From: Streptomyces sp. SA15
GTDB taxonomy: Bacteria > Actinomycetota > Actinomycetes > Streptomycetales > Streptomycetaceae
NCBI RefSeq assembly: GCF_002291145.1
Contig: NZ_NTGE01000215.1
Location: 1 to 64,000 of the forward strand
Reading direction: 5' to 3'
Length of the DNA: 64,000 nucleotides
A model generated the notes under the pieces. It ran no database searches, was not told the origin of the DNA, and saw only the letters and a program-made list of their open reading frames with translations. This document shows, piece by piece, positions 52,092 through 60,502 of this stretch. The position numbers and the translations under genes were made by a program. The first letter of the stretch is position 1. The number at the start of each line of letters is the position of its first letter.

Positions 52092-53211
52092 TCAGCGGAT
52101 GTACTTGGCGGGTTTGGCGGCGGCGTTGAGCAGATACTCCAGAGGGCCGCGGCGGAAGAAGCGGGACCAGATCGTGGCGAACACGATCGCTGTCAAGATG
52201 TACGTGAGCACGGGTACCCAGGACGTCGTGGTGCCAGCGCCGGAAGCGGGCCACGCGGACTGTGCGAGGAAGTGGCCTACGTAGGCGGTCAGGGACATGG
52301 TGCCCACGGCGATGACCGGCTTCGCCAGGCGGCGCAGTAGCGGCAGGCGGTCCATCGCCGCCGTCGCGGCCACGATCACGAGGATCGCGATGCCCGCGCA
52401 GCCGATGGTGTCGAAGGTGGTGCCGGTGTGGGACACGGCGCCCAGCAGGTCCGAGGCCGACAGCTCGGGCCCGCCGGGTGCGCTGCCCATGGAGCCGGAG
52501 ACCGCGGAGCCGCTGCCCATGGAGCCCGGACCGGAGCCGCTGGAGGGTCCCCCACCTCCGCCGACGTTCCATACCGCGCTCGCGCCGGTCAGCAGTGTGG
52601 CCAGGCCGTAGGCGGCTGTGACGAGGCCGGCACCGAGGACGGCCAGGCGCCGCCGGACGACGGGGGCGGACAGGTCGAGGCGGGCCAGAGCCATGCCGGT
52701 GGTCACGAACGCCATCCACGTGATGGTCGGGTAGAGGCCCGTCAGCAGCAGATCGAGTACTCCCACGGTGCTGAGGCGTTCCAGCGGGTCGTAGGCGTTG
52801 ATGGTCTGCTGGACGGAGTCGCTCAGCCACATCTTCAAAACGAACGCCAGCTGCGGCATGACCAGCGCGATCCCGGCCGCGATGAGCGCCAGTGTCCTGG
52901 CGCTCAGTCGTACCAGGAGCAGTGCAAGGAGGAAGTAGACGCCGTAGTAGGCGAGGATGATGATGTCCCCGTACTCCATCGCCAGCACGGTGCCCAGGGC
53001 CAGCAGGATCACGACGCGGATCGCGATGCGGGCCTTCGCCTGCCGGCCCGCCAGGCCGGTCTTCGGCTCACGGCGGCCGGCGGCCGGCGATCAGCATCAG
53101 CGAGAACCCGGCGAGGGTGGCGAACAGGGCCGAGGAGCGTCCCTCGGCCAGGAAGTACACCCAGCTGCCGACGCTGCCCTGGGGGGAGTCCATCGGGGCG
53201 ATGTGCACGAT
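52092..53211 (-). pseudogene. DUF418 family membrane protein (copy 3), 5'-truncated and frameshifted
   Basis: The C-terminal 300 residues are intact and close to copy 1 (ILLALGTVLAMEYGDIIILA, VGVLDLLLTGLYPTITWMAF, AVGTMSLTAYVGHFLAQSAW, RFFRRGPLEYLLNAAAKPAK). Upstream, near 53080-53095, the expected AGRREPKTGL is broken by an extra GGCCGCC, a tandem 7-bp duplication that shifts the frame. The more N-terminal part (IVHIAPMDS) ends at about 53211, exactly where an FAD oxidoreductase fragment begins, so the first about 45 residues and the promoter are lost. Confidence 0.8.
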
Positions 53212-53591
53212 GGTCGCGCATCCCCTTCGAGGTGGATCACGCCTGGTCGGGAGTCCTGGGCGTCACGCGTGACTGGAACGGCGGCGTGCACTGGGACCCG
53301 GCATCCGGGATCGGATCGTCCACCGGCTACGCGGGACACGGTGTCACGGCGGCCTATGTCGGCGGCAGGACTCTCATGGAGCTCGCCTTCGAGAAGGAAA
53401 CCGAACGGACCACGCTTCCCTGGGTGGGCTACCGGGCGCCGAAGTGGGAACCGGAGCCCATCCGCTGGCTGGGTGTTCATGCCATGTACCGGCTCTTCGG
53501 CATCGCCGACCAGTGGGAAGAGCGCAGGGGCTCCAGCAAGACCTCACTCCTGGCCCGATTCGGCAGCCGCCTCGCCGGACTTCACGAGTAG
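53212..53591 (+). pseudogene. C-terminal fragment of an FAD-dependent oxidoreductase (DAO family)
   Basis: The frame from about 53212 reads IPFEVDHAWSGVLGVTRDWN, then GIGSSTGYAGHGVTAAYVGG and ends RFGSRLAGLHE at TAG 53589-53591. The GYAGHGV segment is the C-terminal FAD-contact loop of DadA/glycine-oxidase-type enzymes. Only about 125 of some 450 residues remain and no start codon is available. The left edge coincides with the truncation point of the third DUF418 copy, so one deletion or insertion removed the ends of both. It lies 20 bases before an intact FAD oxidoreductase and was probably its operon partner. Confidence 0.8.
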
Positions 53592-53611
53592 ACGAAAAGG
53601 AAACTGCTCTC

Positions 53612-54760
53612 ATGGACGCAACACTCGCCGTCATCGGCCTGGGCAGCATCGGGAGCATGGCCCTGTGGCAGGCCTCCCGGCTGTCCGGCTCGGTGGTGGG
53701 CTTCGAGGCAGCCACCCCTGCCCACGGCCGCAGTGCCGTGGGCGGGGACACCCGCCTGTTCCGCATGATCTACCTCGGGAGGCCCGAGTACTACCCCATC
53801 ATCGAACGCTCCCGCAGCCTCTGGGCCGAGCTCGAAGCCGAAACCGGGCGGCAGGACATCCTCACGCCTACCGGGGGCCTGTCCATCGGGACAGCGAACG
53901 GCAGCTACATCAACAGCCTCCTCGAGGCAACGCGCATCACCGGAGCCGAGCACTACCTCCTCAGCCGGGAGGAGTTGGCCGAACGCTACCCGCAGCACAA
54001 TCTCCGCCCCGACGACTGCGCCGTCTATGACCCCCACGGCGGCGTTCTGCGCACCGACCGCGCCGTCAGCGCCGCCGTCGCGGCGGCCCAGGCAAGCGGC
54101 GCCACCGTCCTTCAGAACACACCCGTGGACAGCATCACCGAAACCGACCACGGCGTCGTCGTCACCTCGGGCGACAGAACCTGGACGTTCGAGAAGGTCA
54201 TCATCGCCTCGGGCGGCTGGTCCCGAAGGCTCATGCCCGACCACCTCAAGGCCGTCACGCAAACCCATCGGATCGTCCTGACCTGGTTCATCGCCCAGGA
54301 CGGCACACAGTTCTCGCCGGAGAACTTCCCCGCCTTCAGCCGGTGGTACGAGGATCGCTCCATGTACGGGGCACCCGCCGTCGACGGCGTGACGGTCAAG
54401 GCATCGGTGGACGGACCGCTGGCCGGGCGCGCAAGGGCAACCCCCGACCCGGACGCCGTTCCCAGGGAACTCACCCGGGAAGAAACCGAAAAGGTCACCG
54501 AGATCGTCACCGAGTTCTTCCCCGGCCTGATCCCCACCATCGCGCGCTCCGACGCCTTCCCCGACCTCTTTACCGAGGACAGGCATCCCCTCGTAGGCTG
54601 GCTGAACGAGAACAGCAGGATCTACTGCGCCACCGGATTCTCCGGAAAGGGCTTCAAAATGGCCACCGGCTACGGCCACATCGCCGCACACGAGGCGCTC
54701 GGCAAACAGACCATCGAAGGCCTGGACTTCGTGCGTCCGGACCGGTTCAGGACCAGGTAG
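53612..54760 (+). CDS. FAD-dependent amine oxidoreductase, N-methyltryptophan/sarcosine oxidase-like
   Basis: 382 residues, the length of monomeric sarcosine oxidases (MSOX/SolA). The N-terminal dinucleotide-binding motif is VIGLGSIGSMALWQASRL, followed by GGDTRLFRMIYLGRPEYYP, a segment conserved in MSOX and MTOX enzymes. The C-terminus has YCATGFSGKGFKMATGYG, but the covalent-FAD cysteine normally found in the MSOX motif appears to be replaced here. The family oxidises secondary N-methyl amines to give an aldehyde and hydrogen peroxide; the exact substrate is unknown. An AAAAGGAAA stretch precedes the ATG. Confidence 0.87.
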   Translation: MDATLAVIGLGSIGSMALWQASRLSGSVVGFEAATPAHGRSAVGGDTRLFRMIYLGRPEYYPIIERSRSLWAELEAETGRQDILTPTGGLSIGTANGSYINSLLEATRITGAEHYLLSREELAERYPQHNLRPDDCAVYDPHGGVLRTDRAVSAAVAAAQASGATVLQNTPVDSITETDHGVVVTSGDRTWTFEKVIIASGGWSRRLMPDHLKAVTQTHRIVLTWFIAQDGTQFSPENFPAFSRWYEDRSMYGAPAVDGVTVKASVDGPLAGRARATPDPDAVPRELTREETEKVTEIVTEFFPGLIPTIARSDAFPDLFTEDRHPLVGWLNENSRIYCATGFSGKGFKMATGYGHIAAHEALGKQTIEGLDFVRPDRFRTR

Positions 54761-54838
54761 CCGCCCACTCCGGCCGCCTCGGCGCAGTGGCCTCGGTATC
54801 GCCATTCGGCTGACGGTCATTGCGGGACTCATCTCTTG

Positions 54839-55791
54839 ATGTCCCGCAACGATGCCGAGAACCAGCCGTATGCCGAACGCGCCCCCTGGGCCGTCCTCGC
54901 CCCGGCCGCCGTCCTGGGCCCTGCTCGCGGCGCTCGAAGACATATACGAAGCGTCTACTCAACGACGGCGGCATCTCCCCGAATCTCGCAGTGGCCACGT
55001 CCACTCGTGCACCTGGTTTCCGCGTGCACGGCAGACTCCGCGACTCCCCGTGCTCCTACCGGTTCACCGTCGATGAAGTCCCGCCGTACCTTCCTCTCGA
55101 CTGGTTCTCGCACCACTTCACCGACCTCAGAACGCAACTCCCCGATGCCACGTACCGCGACGACCGTCTTCTCCGCCGCGGAGCGTCGCTCCGCCTCGCC
55201 GAACTGGTCACAGGGCTCACGTGGCCGGAGTGCGCGGAAGCGTTGGACGTCGGCAACGGCGTGGGGAGATACACGCTCAACGCACTGGGCCGCCGACTCA
55301 CCGAGAACCGACTGGGGCCAGCCTTCACCCGAGCCGTCGATCAAGTCGCCGAGCGACTCGTCGTCTCGGCCCATCGGACCAACTATGCCAACCGACGCCG
55401 CAGAATGGCACGTTGGAGCATGGGCGACACCCACTGGTCCCGCCTCTTCGAAGAGCTGCCTGGACTCGCGCGCATGCGTGCCACGGCAGATCCCCGCATC
55501 GCCTCGATCATCGCCTGGAGCGACGTCACACGGGCCGAAGCCCCGCAATGCCCCATCGTCAGGAAGGAGCGCGGCAGAGGAGACGCCCGACTGCTCACCT
55601 CCCGCACCAGCGCGCTCCACGAAGCCGACGTCGGCCGCGGCGAACGATTCCGCCTGCGCCAACGCCTCAGCCTCTACGCCACGCAACTCGCGGCAGCCTG
55701 CGACCAGAATCAGCTTCTGTGCGTCTCCGTACGCGCGATCGTCGCGGAAGAGACCCGTACTCGCCGCACGACCCAGTTGCGCTGGCCCTGA
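54839..55791 (+). pseudogene. TniQ-like transposition-target protein remnant
   Basis: From about 55040 the frame (ending TAG-free to a TGA at 55789-55791) encodes SCSYRF-type text then LRLAELVTGLTWPECAEALD and RRRRMARWSMGDTHWSRLFE, IASIIAWSDVTRAEAPQCPI. This resembles the C-terminal helical part of actinobacterial TniQ-family proteins, which select targets for Tn7/Tn5053-type transposons. Upstream coding fragments (WALLAALEDIYEASTQRRRH) lie in another frame, so the N-terminus with its zinc-binding part is lost. The identification is by general pattern and is uncertain. It ends 95 bases inside the right inverted repeat of the island, the right place for such a gene. Confidence 0.4.
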
Positions 55792-55865
55792 GGAATTAGC
55801 AGGTCAGCGGGTCTAGGACGCCAACAAGCCAAGCCCATCGCGCGTCAGGCCAAGCGCTCCGTTCA

Positions 55866-55876
55866 GTGCCAACTAT
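55866..55876 (-). repeat. Internal copy of the terminal repeat core (right end)
   Basis: GTGCCAACTAT, reverse complement ATAGTTGGCAC, matches the left-end repeats (TTAGTTGGCAC) at 10 of 11 positions, with the same inward orientation. A weaker third copy, GCCAACAAG, lies at about 55820. Such repeated inward sites mirror the left end. Confidence 0.55.
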
Positions 55877-55886
55877 CCCGCTTTTA

Positions 55887-55910
55887 TGCCAACTAAAAAT
55901 CCTCGTCACA
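55887..55910 (-). repeat. Right terminal inverted repeat of the island
   Basis: Reverse complement begins TGTGACGAGG and ends TTAGTTGGCA; it pairs with the left repeat at 21 of 24 positions. GTGC follows directly at 55911-55914, as it precedes the left repeat. The acyl-CoA dehydrogenase stop codon begins 6 bases further on. Confidence 0.65.
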
Positions 55911-55915
55911 GTGCC

Positions 55916-57127
55916 TTAACGCCGTACCCGCGGCATCCCCAGCCCGATCCACGAGATGATCTCCCGCTGGATCTCGTTGTTGCCGCCGCCGAAGGTGAAG
56001 ATCACCGCCGAGCGGTAGCCCCGTTCCAGCTCGCCGTGGAGCACCGCGCCCGCCGAGCCCTCCTTCAGCGGGGCCGCGGCTCCGACGATCTCCATCAGCC
56101 AGGCGTAGGCGTCCCGCCGGGCTTCGGAGCCGTACACCTTGACCGCGGAGGCGTCCTGCGGGGTGAGGGTGCCGTCCTGGACGGCGCCCACCATCCGCCA
56201 GTTGAGGAGCTTCAACGCGTCCAGGCGGGCGTGGGTGCGGGCGAGCAGGCGGCGCACCCAGGGGAGGTCGACGACTCGGCGGCCGTCGGCGAGTTTTGTC
56301 TCCATGGCCCAGCGCTGCACGTCGTGCAGGGCGCGGATCGCCGTGGTGCCGTGGGCGGCGAGGGTGACGCGTTCGTGGTTGAGCTGGTTGGTGATCAGCC
56401 GCCAGCCCTGGTTCTCCTCGCCGACCCGCCGGGAGACCGGGACGCGCACGTTCTCGTAGTAGCTGGCCGTGGTGTCGTGCGAGGCGAGGGTGTTGATGAG
56501 GGTGCAGGAGTAGCCGGGGTCGGTGGTCGGCATCAGCAGCATGGTGATGCCCTTGTGCGGCGGGGCGTCCGGGTTCGTGCGGACGGCCAGCCAGACCCAG
56601 TCGGCCGTGTCGCCGTTGGTGGTCCAGATCTTCTGGCCGTTGACGACGTACTCGTCGCCGTCCCGCACCGCGCGCGTCTTCAGGGAGGCCAGATCGGTGC
56701 CGGCGTCGGGCTCGCTGTAGCCGATGGCGAAATCGATCTCGCCGGAGAGGATCCTCGGCAGGAAGTAGGCCTTCTGCTCCTCCGTGCCGTACTGCATGAT
56801 CGTCGGGCCCACGGTGTTCAGGGCCATCAGCGGCAGGGGGACGCCGGCCTGGGCGGCCTCGTCGAAGAAGATGAACTGCTCCATGGCCGTCAGGCCCCGG
56901 CCGCCGTACTCCTTCGGCCAGCCGACGCCGAGCCAGCCGTCCGTGCCGAGCCTGCGGATGGTGTCGCGGTAGAAGCGTTTCTGGGCGGCCCGGTCGGTGA
57001 TGGGGGCACCTCCCATGCCTTTAGGGCTATGGGGGAGTGCGTGGGCGTTGTCCGGCACCAGGTCGGCGAAGTAGGCGCGCAGTTCGGTACGCAGCCGCTG
57101 CTGCTCGGGCGTGTGGTCGAGATGCAC
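55916..57127 (-). CDS. Acyl-CoA dehydrogenase
   Basis: 403 residues, standard for FAD-dependent acyl-CoA dehydrogenases. Motifs: LGVGWPKEYGGRGLTAMEQF, FAIGYSEPDAGTDLASLKT, VVNGQKIWTTNGDTADWVWL, and the C-terminal FGGGNNEIQREIISWIGLGM that holds the FAD-contact and base region. The GTG at 57127 (HLDHTPEQQRLRTELR follows) has GGAGGCGCC upstream. It introduces a double bond into an acyl-CoA chain, probably short, branched or steroid-derived. Its 3' end directly abuts the right end of the mobile island, and its stop is intact. Confidence 0.93.
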   Translation of the reverse strand: MHLDHTPEQQRLRTELRAYFADLVPDNAHALPHSPKGMGGAPITDRAAQKRFYRDTIRRLGTDGWLGVGWPKEYGGRGLTAMEQFIFFDEAAQAGVPLPLMALNTVGPTIMQYGTEEQKAYFLPRILSGEIDFAIGYSEPDAGTDLASLKTRAVRDGDEYVVNGQKIWTTNGDTADWVWLAVRTNPDAPPHKGITMLLMPTTDPGYSCTLINTLASHDTTASYYENVRVPVSRRVGEENQGWRLITNQLNHERVTLAAHGTTAIRALHDVQRWAMETKLADGRRVVDLPWVRRLLARTHARLDALKLLNWRMVGAVQDGTLTPQDASAVKVYGSEARRDAYAWLMEIVGAAAPLKEGSAGAVLHGELERGYRSAVIFTFGGGNNEIQREIISWIGLGMPRVRR

Positions 57128-57233
57128 GGCGCCTCCAGGCTCCCCAAGGCCGGTCCTGACGGCGCACACCGTAGAACGTGTTTCAGAAATTGGGAATGGG
57201 CATGCGTAAGCGCCCCCGCGACGCGCAAGGGAC

Positions 57234-57608
57234 TCAGGCGAGCGTCGCCATGAAGTCCGTGCAGGCCTGGGCGCACGCACGGCACGCCTTCGCGCTCTCC
57301 TCGGCATCCGGTTGCCGGTCGAAGACGTGGGCGCACTCCAGGCACACCGACCGGCACCACTCCAGTTGCACGCGGATGGCCGCCTCGTCGAGGTGGTTCT
57401 GCTCGGACAACACGCGGCAGGTCGCGTCGCAGACCTCCGCGCACATGATCCCCTTGCGTCGTACGAGTTCCTGCTCCTCGGTCCCGTCCGGATCCACCAG
57501 ACTGGCGCGCAGGGCACACGCCCGCGCGCACTCGGTGCACGCCTGCGCGCAAGCGAAACGGTCCTCCAGGAACCGGAAGAGCTCCTGCTGGGATGTCGTC
57601 GATGTCAC
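57234..57608 (-). CDS. Four-helix bundle copper-storage protein (Csp/DUF326 type)
   Basis: 124 residues with 13 cysteines spaced as in cytosolic copper-storage proteins: RFACAQACTECARACALRAS, GIMCAEVCDATCRVL, EWCRSVCLECAHVF and KACRACAQACTDF. The CxxxC pairs face the bundle core and bind Cu(I). No signal peptide is present, so it should be cytoplasmic (Csp3 type). The start is taken as GTG at 57608 (TSTTSQQELF follows), since the longer frame reads through the region upstream of the ChaB gene. It is near genes for cytochrome b and a copper-containing oxidase, which fits copper handling. Confidence 0.88.
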   Translation of the reverse strand: MTSTTSQQELFRFLEDRFACAQACTECARACALRASLVDPDGTEEQELVRRKGIMCAEVCDATCRVLSEQNHLDEAAIRVQLEWCRSVCLECAHVFDRQPDAEESAKACRACAQACTDFMATLA

Positions 57609-57743
57609 ACCGCTCGGGTAGCCGTAGGCGAACGTGCCAAACCAGGTGCTCCCCAGGCTTTCCGCCCGTTTTCCACAGCCCGCGCCGGGCACCCGGGGAG
57701 CGTTCGCACACCACGGCGGACCACGACCGACGGAGGTGGACCC

Positions 57744-58142
57744 GTGCCCGGACGACAGGAGCTGCCGTCGACCCTGGAGCGCTCCGCCAAGGACGCCCAG
57801 CGCACCTGGATCAAGGCGCACGACTCGGCGGTGGAGCAGTACGGCGAGGGCGAGCGCGCCCACCGGGTGGCTTACGGCGCGCTGAAGCACAAGTACGAGA
57901 AGGTCGGCGACCACTGGGAGCGCAAGGAAGGCGGGCGCAAGGGCCCCTCGGACCCGCAGTCGGCCCGGCCCCGGGGCCGCGGCGGGCGCAGTGGCGAGGG
58001 CGTCGACGAGAGCGCCTCGAAGGAGCATCTGTACGACGTCGCGAAGCGCCTGGGTATCGACGGCCGGTCGCGGATGAGCAAGGCGGAGCTGCTCGACTCG
58101 ATCCGCAAGGCCAACCGATCGAAGACGCGGGCGGCGCGCTGA
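57744..58142 (+). CDS. ChaB family protein with C-terminal Rho-N-like motif
   Basis: 132 residues. The ChaB domain spans about 1-60 (LPSTLERSAKDAQRTWIKAH, AHRVAYGALKHKYEKVGDHW), and a C-terminal SAP/Rho-N-like stretch reads SKEHLYDVAKRLGIDGRSRM then SKAELLDSIRKAN. Between them lies a charged Gly/Arg linker. ChaB proteins are small cytoplasmic proteins of unclear function; an early link to cation transport is not well supported. The GTG at 57744 follows GGAGGTGGA. It starts a rightward run of short genes leading to the cytochrome b gene. Confidence 0.88.
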   Translation: MPGRQELPSTLERSAKDAQRTWIKAHDSAVEQYGEGERAHRVAYGALKHKYEKVGDHWERKEGGRKGPSDPQSARPRGRGGRSGEGVDESASKEHLYDVAKRLGIDGRSRMSKAELLDSIRKANRSKTRAAR

Positions 58143-58179
58143 GTCGGTTCACCGGCACAGCCACGGGTACTCGCGTGCC

Positions 58180-58545
58180 ATGAATACCGCATGGATGGAC
58201 ATCGCCGCAGGCCGGGGCGCCCTCGGCGTCGGCCTGATCGTGGCGGGGGTGGTGGTCGTGGCGGTGCTGATCGGCGCCTTCTGGCTGGGCGTCCGGGTCA
58301 AGCGCCGGGAGCTGCCACCGCCATCCCCCGAGGAGCAGCCGCGGCCGCCGGACGGTGGTCCGGTCCGCGAGGTGCGGGAGAACCGGGAACCCCACGACGT
58401 GCCGCGCAGCGATCACCGTCTGACCCCGCACGAGCTGCCCGGCCACGGCAACGTCCCGACCCGGACCAGTCCGTCGAAGGAACGGCCCCGCTGGAACGAG
58501 GGCAGCAGCGGTTCGTTCGGCAGCGGCGGGCCGGGCGCCCGCTGA
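58180..58545 (+). CDS. DUF6479 family single-span membrane protein
   Basis: 121 residues. One membrane segment (LGVGLIVAGVVVVAVLIGAF, about 15-35) is followed by VRVKRRELPPPSPEEQ and a long disordered, proline- and arginine-rich tail with NREPHDVP and RLTPHELPGHGN. This layout is that of the Streptomyces DUF6479 family of unknown function. It lies between ChaB and a small soluble protein gene on the same strand. Confidence 0.75.
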   Translation: MNTAWMDIAAGRGALGVGLIVAGVVVVAVLIGAFWLGVRVKRRELPPPSPEEQPRPPDGGPVREVRENREPHDVPRSDHRLTPHELPGHGNVPTRTSPSKERPRWNEGSSGSFGSGGPGAR

Positions 58546-58603
58546 AACACCTCGCGACGGAGCCGTCGCCCAGAGCGAAGAGCGCACAGAGGAAGTGAGA
58601 TCC

Positions 58604-58957
58604 ATGGCCGACCCCGGTCGCGACACCCTGCCGCTGCCCGATTACGACCACCTGCCGATCGGCGGCCTGGAGAGCCGCATCCGGTCACTGAACACGGAGG
58701 AGGTCGAGGAGCTGCTGGCGTACGAGCGGACGCACGCCGACCGGCTCCCGGTGACCGAGCTGCTGACGGCACGCCTGGAGCAGCTGGAGGCGGGCGCCGA
58801 GCCGACGTCCGGCGACCCGGGCGCCCTGCGCCCCGAGCAGCAGGCCGAGGGCCGCACCGGCTCCCCGGTGTCCCCCGCGACCTCGCCGCAGCCCTCCAGC
58901 CCGCCCCCGCACGGTACGCCCGACCAGCGGGGCAAGCCGAAGGGTGATCGTACGTAA
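58604..58957 (+). CDS. Small lipid-droplet-like or helical hypothetical protein
   Basis: 117 residues. The first 65 form a compact helical domain (LPIGGLESRIRSLNTEEVEE, LLAYERTHADRLPVTELLTA) found in many actinobacterial small proteins next to stress-related genes; the remainder is a proline/serine-rich tail. No function can be given. The ATG at 58604 follows GAGGAAGTGAGATCC and is preferred to one three codons upstream. Confidence 0.65.
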   Translation: MADPGRDTLPLPDYDHLPIGGLESRIRSLNTEEVEELLAYERTHADRLPVTELLTARLEQLEAGAEPTSGDPGALRPEQQAEGRTGSPVSPATSPQPSSPPPHGTPDQRGKPKGDRT

Positions 58958-58993
58958 CGGTTTCCGGCACGGCCGCTCGGGCACCCGTCGGCC

Positions 58994-60502
58994 GTGCTGT
59001 CGAGGAAGAGAAGGGCCCGTGACGCGGGGAAGCGCGCCGCCGACTGGACGGACGGACGGCTGCCCGTCAGTGAGGGCGGCGGCCTGCTACGGAAGGCCTT
59101 TCCCGACCACTGGTCGTTCCTGCTGGGCGAGATCGCCCTCTACAGTTTCGTCGTCCTGCTGCTGACGGGCGTGTGGCTGACGCTGTTCTTCCACCCGTCC
59201 ATGACGCAGGTCGTCTACGACGGCTCCCACCGGCCGCTGGACGGCGTACGCATGTCGGAGGCCTACCGCTCGACGCTGCACATCAGCTTCGACATACGCG
59301 GCGGTCTGCTGATCCGCCAACTCCACCATTGGGCAGCGCTGGTGTTCCTCGCGGCGATCGGCGTACACCTGCTGCGGGTCTTCTTCACGGGCGCGTTCCG
59401 CCGCCCCCGTGAGGTCAACTGGATGATCGGCGTGACGCTGTTCCTGCTGGCGCTCGCCGAGGGCTTCGCCGGCTACTCCCTGCCGGACGACCTGCTCTCC
59501 GGCACGGGCCTGAGGATCGCGCAGGGCATCATGCTGTCGATCCCGGTGGTGGGGACGTACATCAGCATGTTCGCGTTCGGCGCCGAGTTCCCCGGGCACG
59601 ACATGATCCCCCGGCTGTACTCCCTGCACATCCTGCTGATCCCCGGCCTGCTCCTCGCCCTCGTGACCGTCCATCTGATCCTGGTCTTCCACCTGAAGCA
59701 CACGCACTGGGCCGGTCGCGGCCGCACCAACCGCAACGCCGTCGGCAAGCCCATGTTCCCTCAGTTCGTGGCGAGTTCGAGCGGCCTGTTCCTCATCGTC
59801 TTCGGTGTGCTGACGCTGCTCGCGGGTGTGGCGCAGATCAACCCGGTCTGGGCGTACGGCCCCTACCGCTCGGACGTCGTGTCGACGGGTTCCCAACCGG
59901 ACTGGTACGTCGGCTTCCTGGAGGGCTCGCTCAGACTGGTGCCGCCCTGGGAGACGGCCGTCGCCGGGCACACGGTGATGTGGAACGTGCTGCTGCCCGC
60001 CGTGGTGCTCCCCCTCGCGCTCTTCGCGGTGCTGTACGCGTACCCGTTCCTGGAGCGGCGGTTCACCGGGGCCGCCGAGAACGACGAGGAGCACCACCTC
60101 TGCGACCGACCGCGCGACAGGCCCGTGCGCACGGGCCTCGGCGTCGCCGCCGTCTGCTTCTACGGAGTCCTGCTCGCTGCGGGCGGCAACGACATCCTCG
60201 CGCACACCTTCAAGGTCTCGCTGAACACGCTGACCTGGGTGTTCCGGATCGCCCTCGTGGTGCTGCCGCCGCTCGCCCTCCTGGTGACCAGGGCCGTGTG
60301 CCACGCGCTCCAGGAGGCCGACCGTGAGCGGCTGGCCGAGGGCGAGGAGACCGGCGAGGTGCGGCAGACGATCGCGGGCGGATACGTCGAGAGCCATGAG
60401 CCGCTCGACGAGGAACGGCGGTACGTGCTCAGGTCCTACGGCCACTCCTACGACGATGGGGTGGACGAACCACCGCCCCGCGAGGGCGAGTTGGAGCCCT
60501 GA
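58994..60502 (+). CDS. qcrB: Cytochrome b subunit (QcrB-like) of a cytochrome bc complex
   Basis: 502 residues with about eight or nine membrane helices. Haem-ligand contexts include IRQLHHWAALVFLAAIGVHL and RLYSLHILLIPGLLLALVTVH, giving the paired histidines for the two b haems; the quinol-site PDWY (GSQPDWYVGFLEG) corresponds to the PEWY-type motif, with D replacing E. It is an actinobacterial-type long cytochrome b with a soluble C-terminal tail. The Rieske (qcrA) and cytochrome cc (qcrC) genes normally preceding it are not in this window, so this may be a second copy. The GTG start was used. Confidence 0.88.
   Translation: MLSRKRRARDAGKRAADWTDGRLPVSEGGGLLRKAFPDHWSFLLGEIALYSFVVLLLTGVWLTLFFHPSMTQVVYDGSHRPLDGVRMSEAYRSTLHISFDIRGGLLIRQLHHWAALVFLAAIGVHLLRVFFTGAFRRPREVNWMIGVTLFLLALAEGFAGYSLPDDLLSGTGLRIAQGIMLSIPVVGTYISMFAFGAEFPGHDMIPRLYSLHILLIPGLLLALVTVHLILVFHLKHTHWAGRGRTNRNAVGKPMFPQFVASSSGLFLIVFGVLTLLAGVAQINPVWAYGPYRSDVVSTGSQPDWYVGFLEGSLRLVPPWETAVAGHTVMWNVLLPAVVLPLALFAVLYAYPFLERRFTGAAENDEEHHLCDRPRDRPVRTGLGVAAVCFYGVLLAAGGNDILAHTFKVSLNTLTWVFRIALVVLPPLALLVTRAVCHALQEADRERLAEGEETGEVRQTIAGGYVESHEPLDEERRYVLRSYGHSYDDGVDEPPPREGELEP

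Larger units (their letters stand above)
3710..55910. mobile_element. Putative decayed cargo transposon of about 52 kb bounded by inverted repeats
   Basis: The ends are inverted copies of one 24-bp sequence beginning TGTGAC and ending TTAGTTGGCA (3710-3733 and 55887-55910), identical at 21 of 24 positions. The four bases directly outside both ends are GTGC (3706-3709 and 55911-55914), as expected for a short target duplication. Extra internal copies of the TAGTTGGCA core lie just inside each end, as in elements whose transposase binds several terminal sites (Tn7 and Tn5053/Tn402 types). A TniQ-like remnant sits just inside the right end. No intact transposase gene was found, so the element is probably defective. 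The right boundary is 5 bases past the stop codon of an acyl-CoA dehydrogenase gene. The repeats and flanks are seen directly; the transposon reading is inference. Confidence 0.5.
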
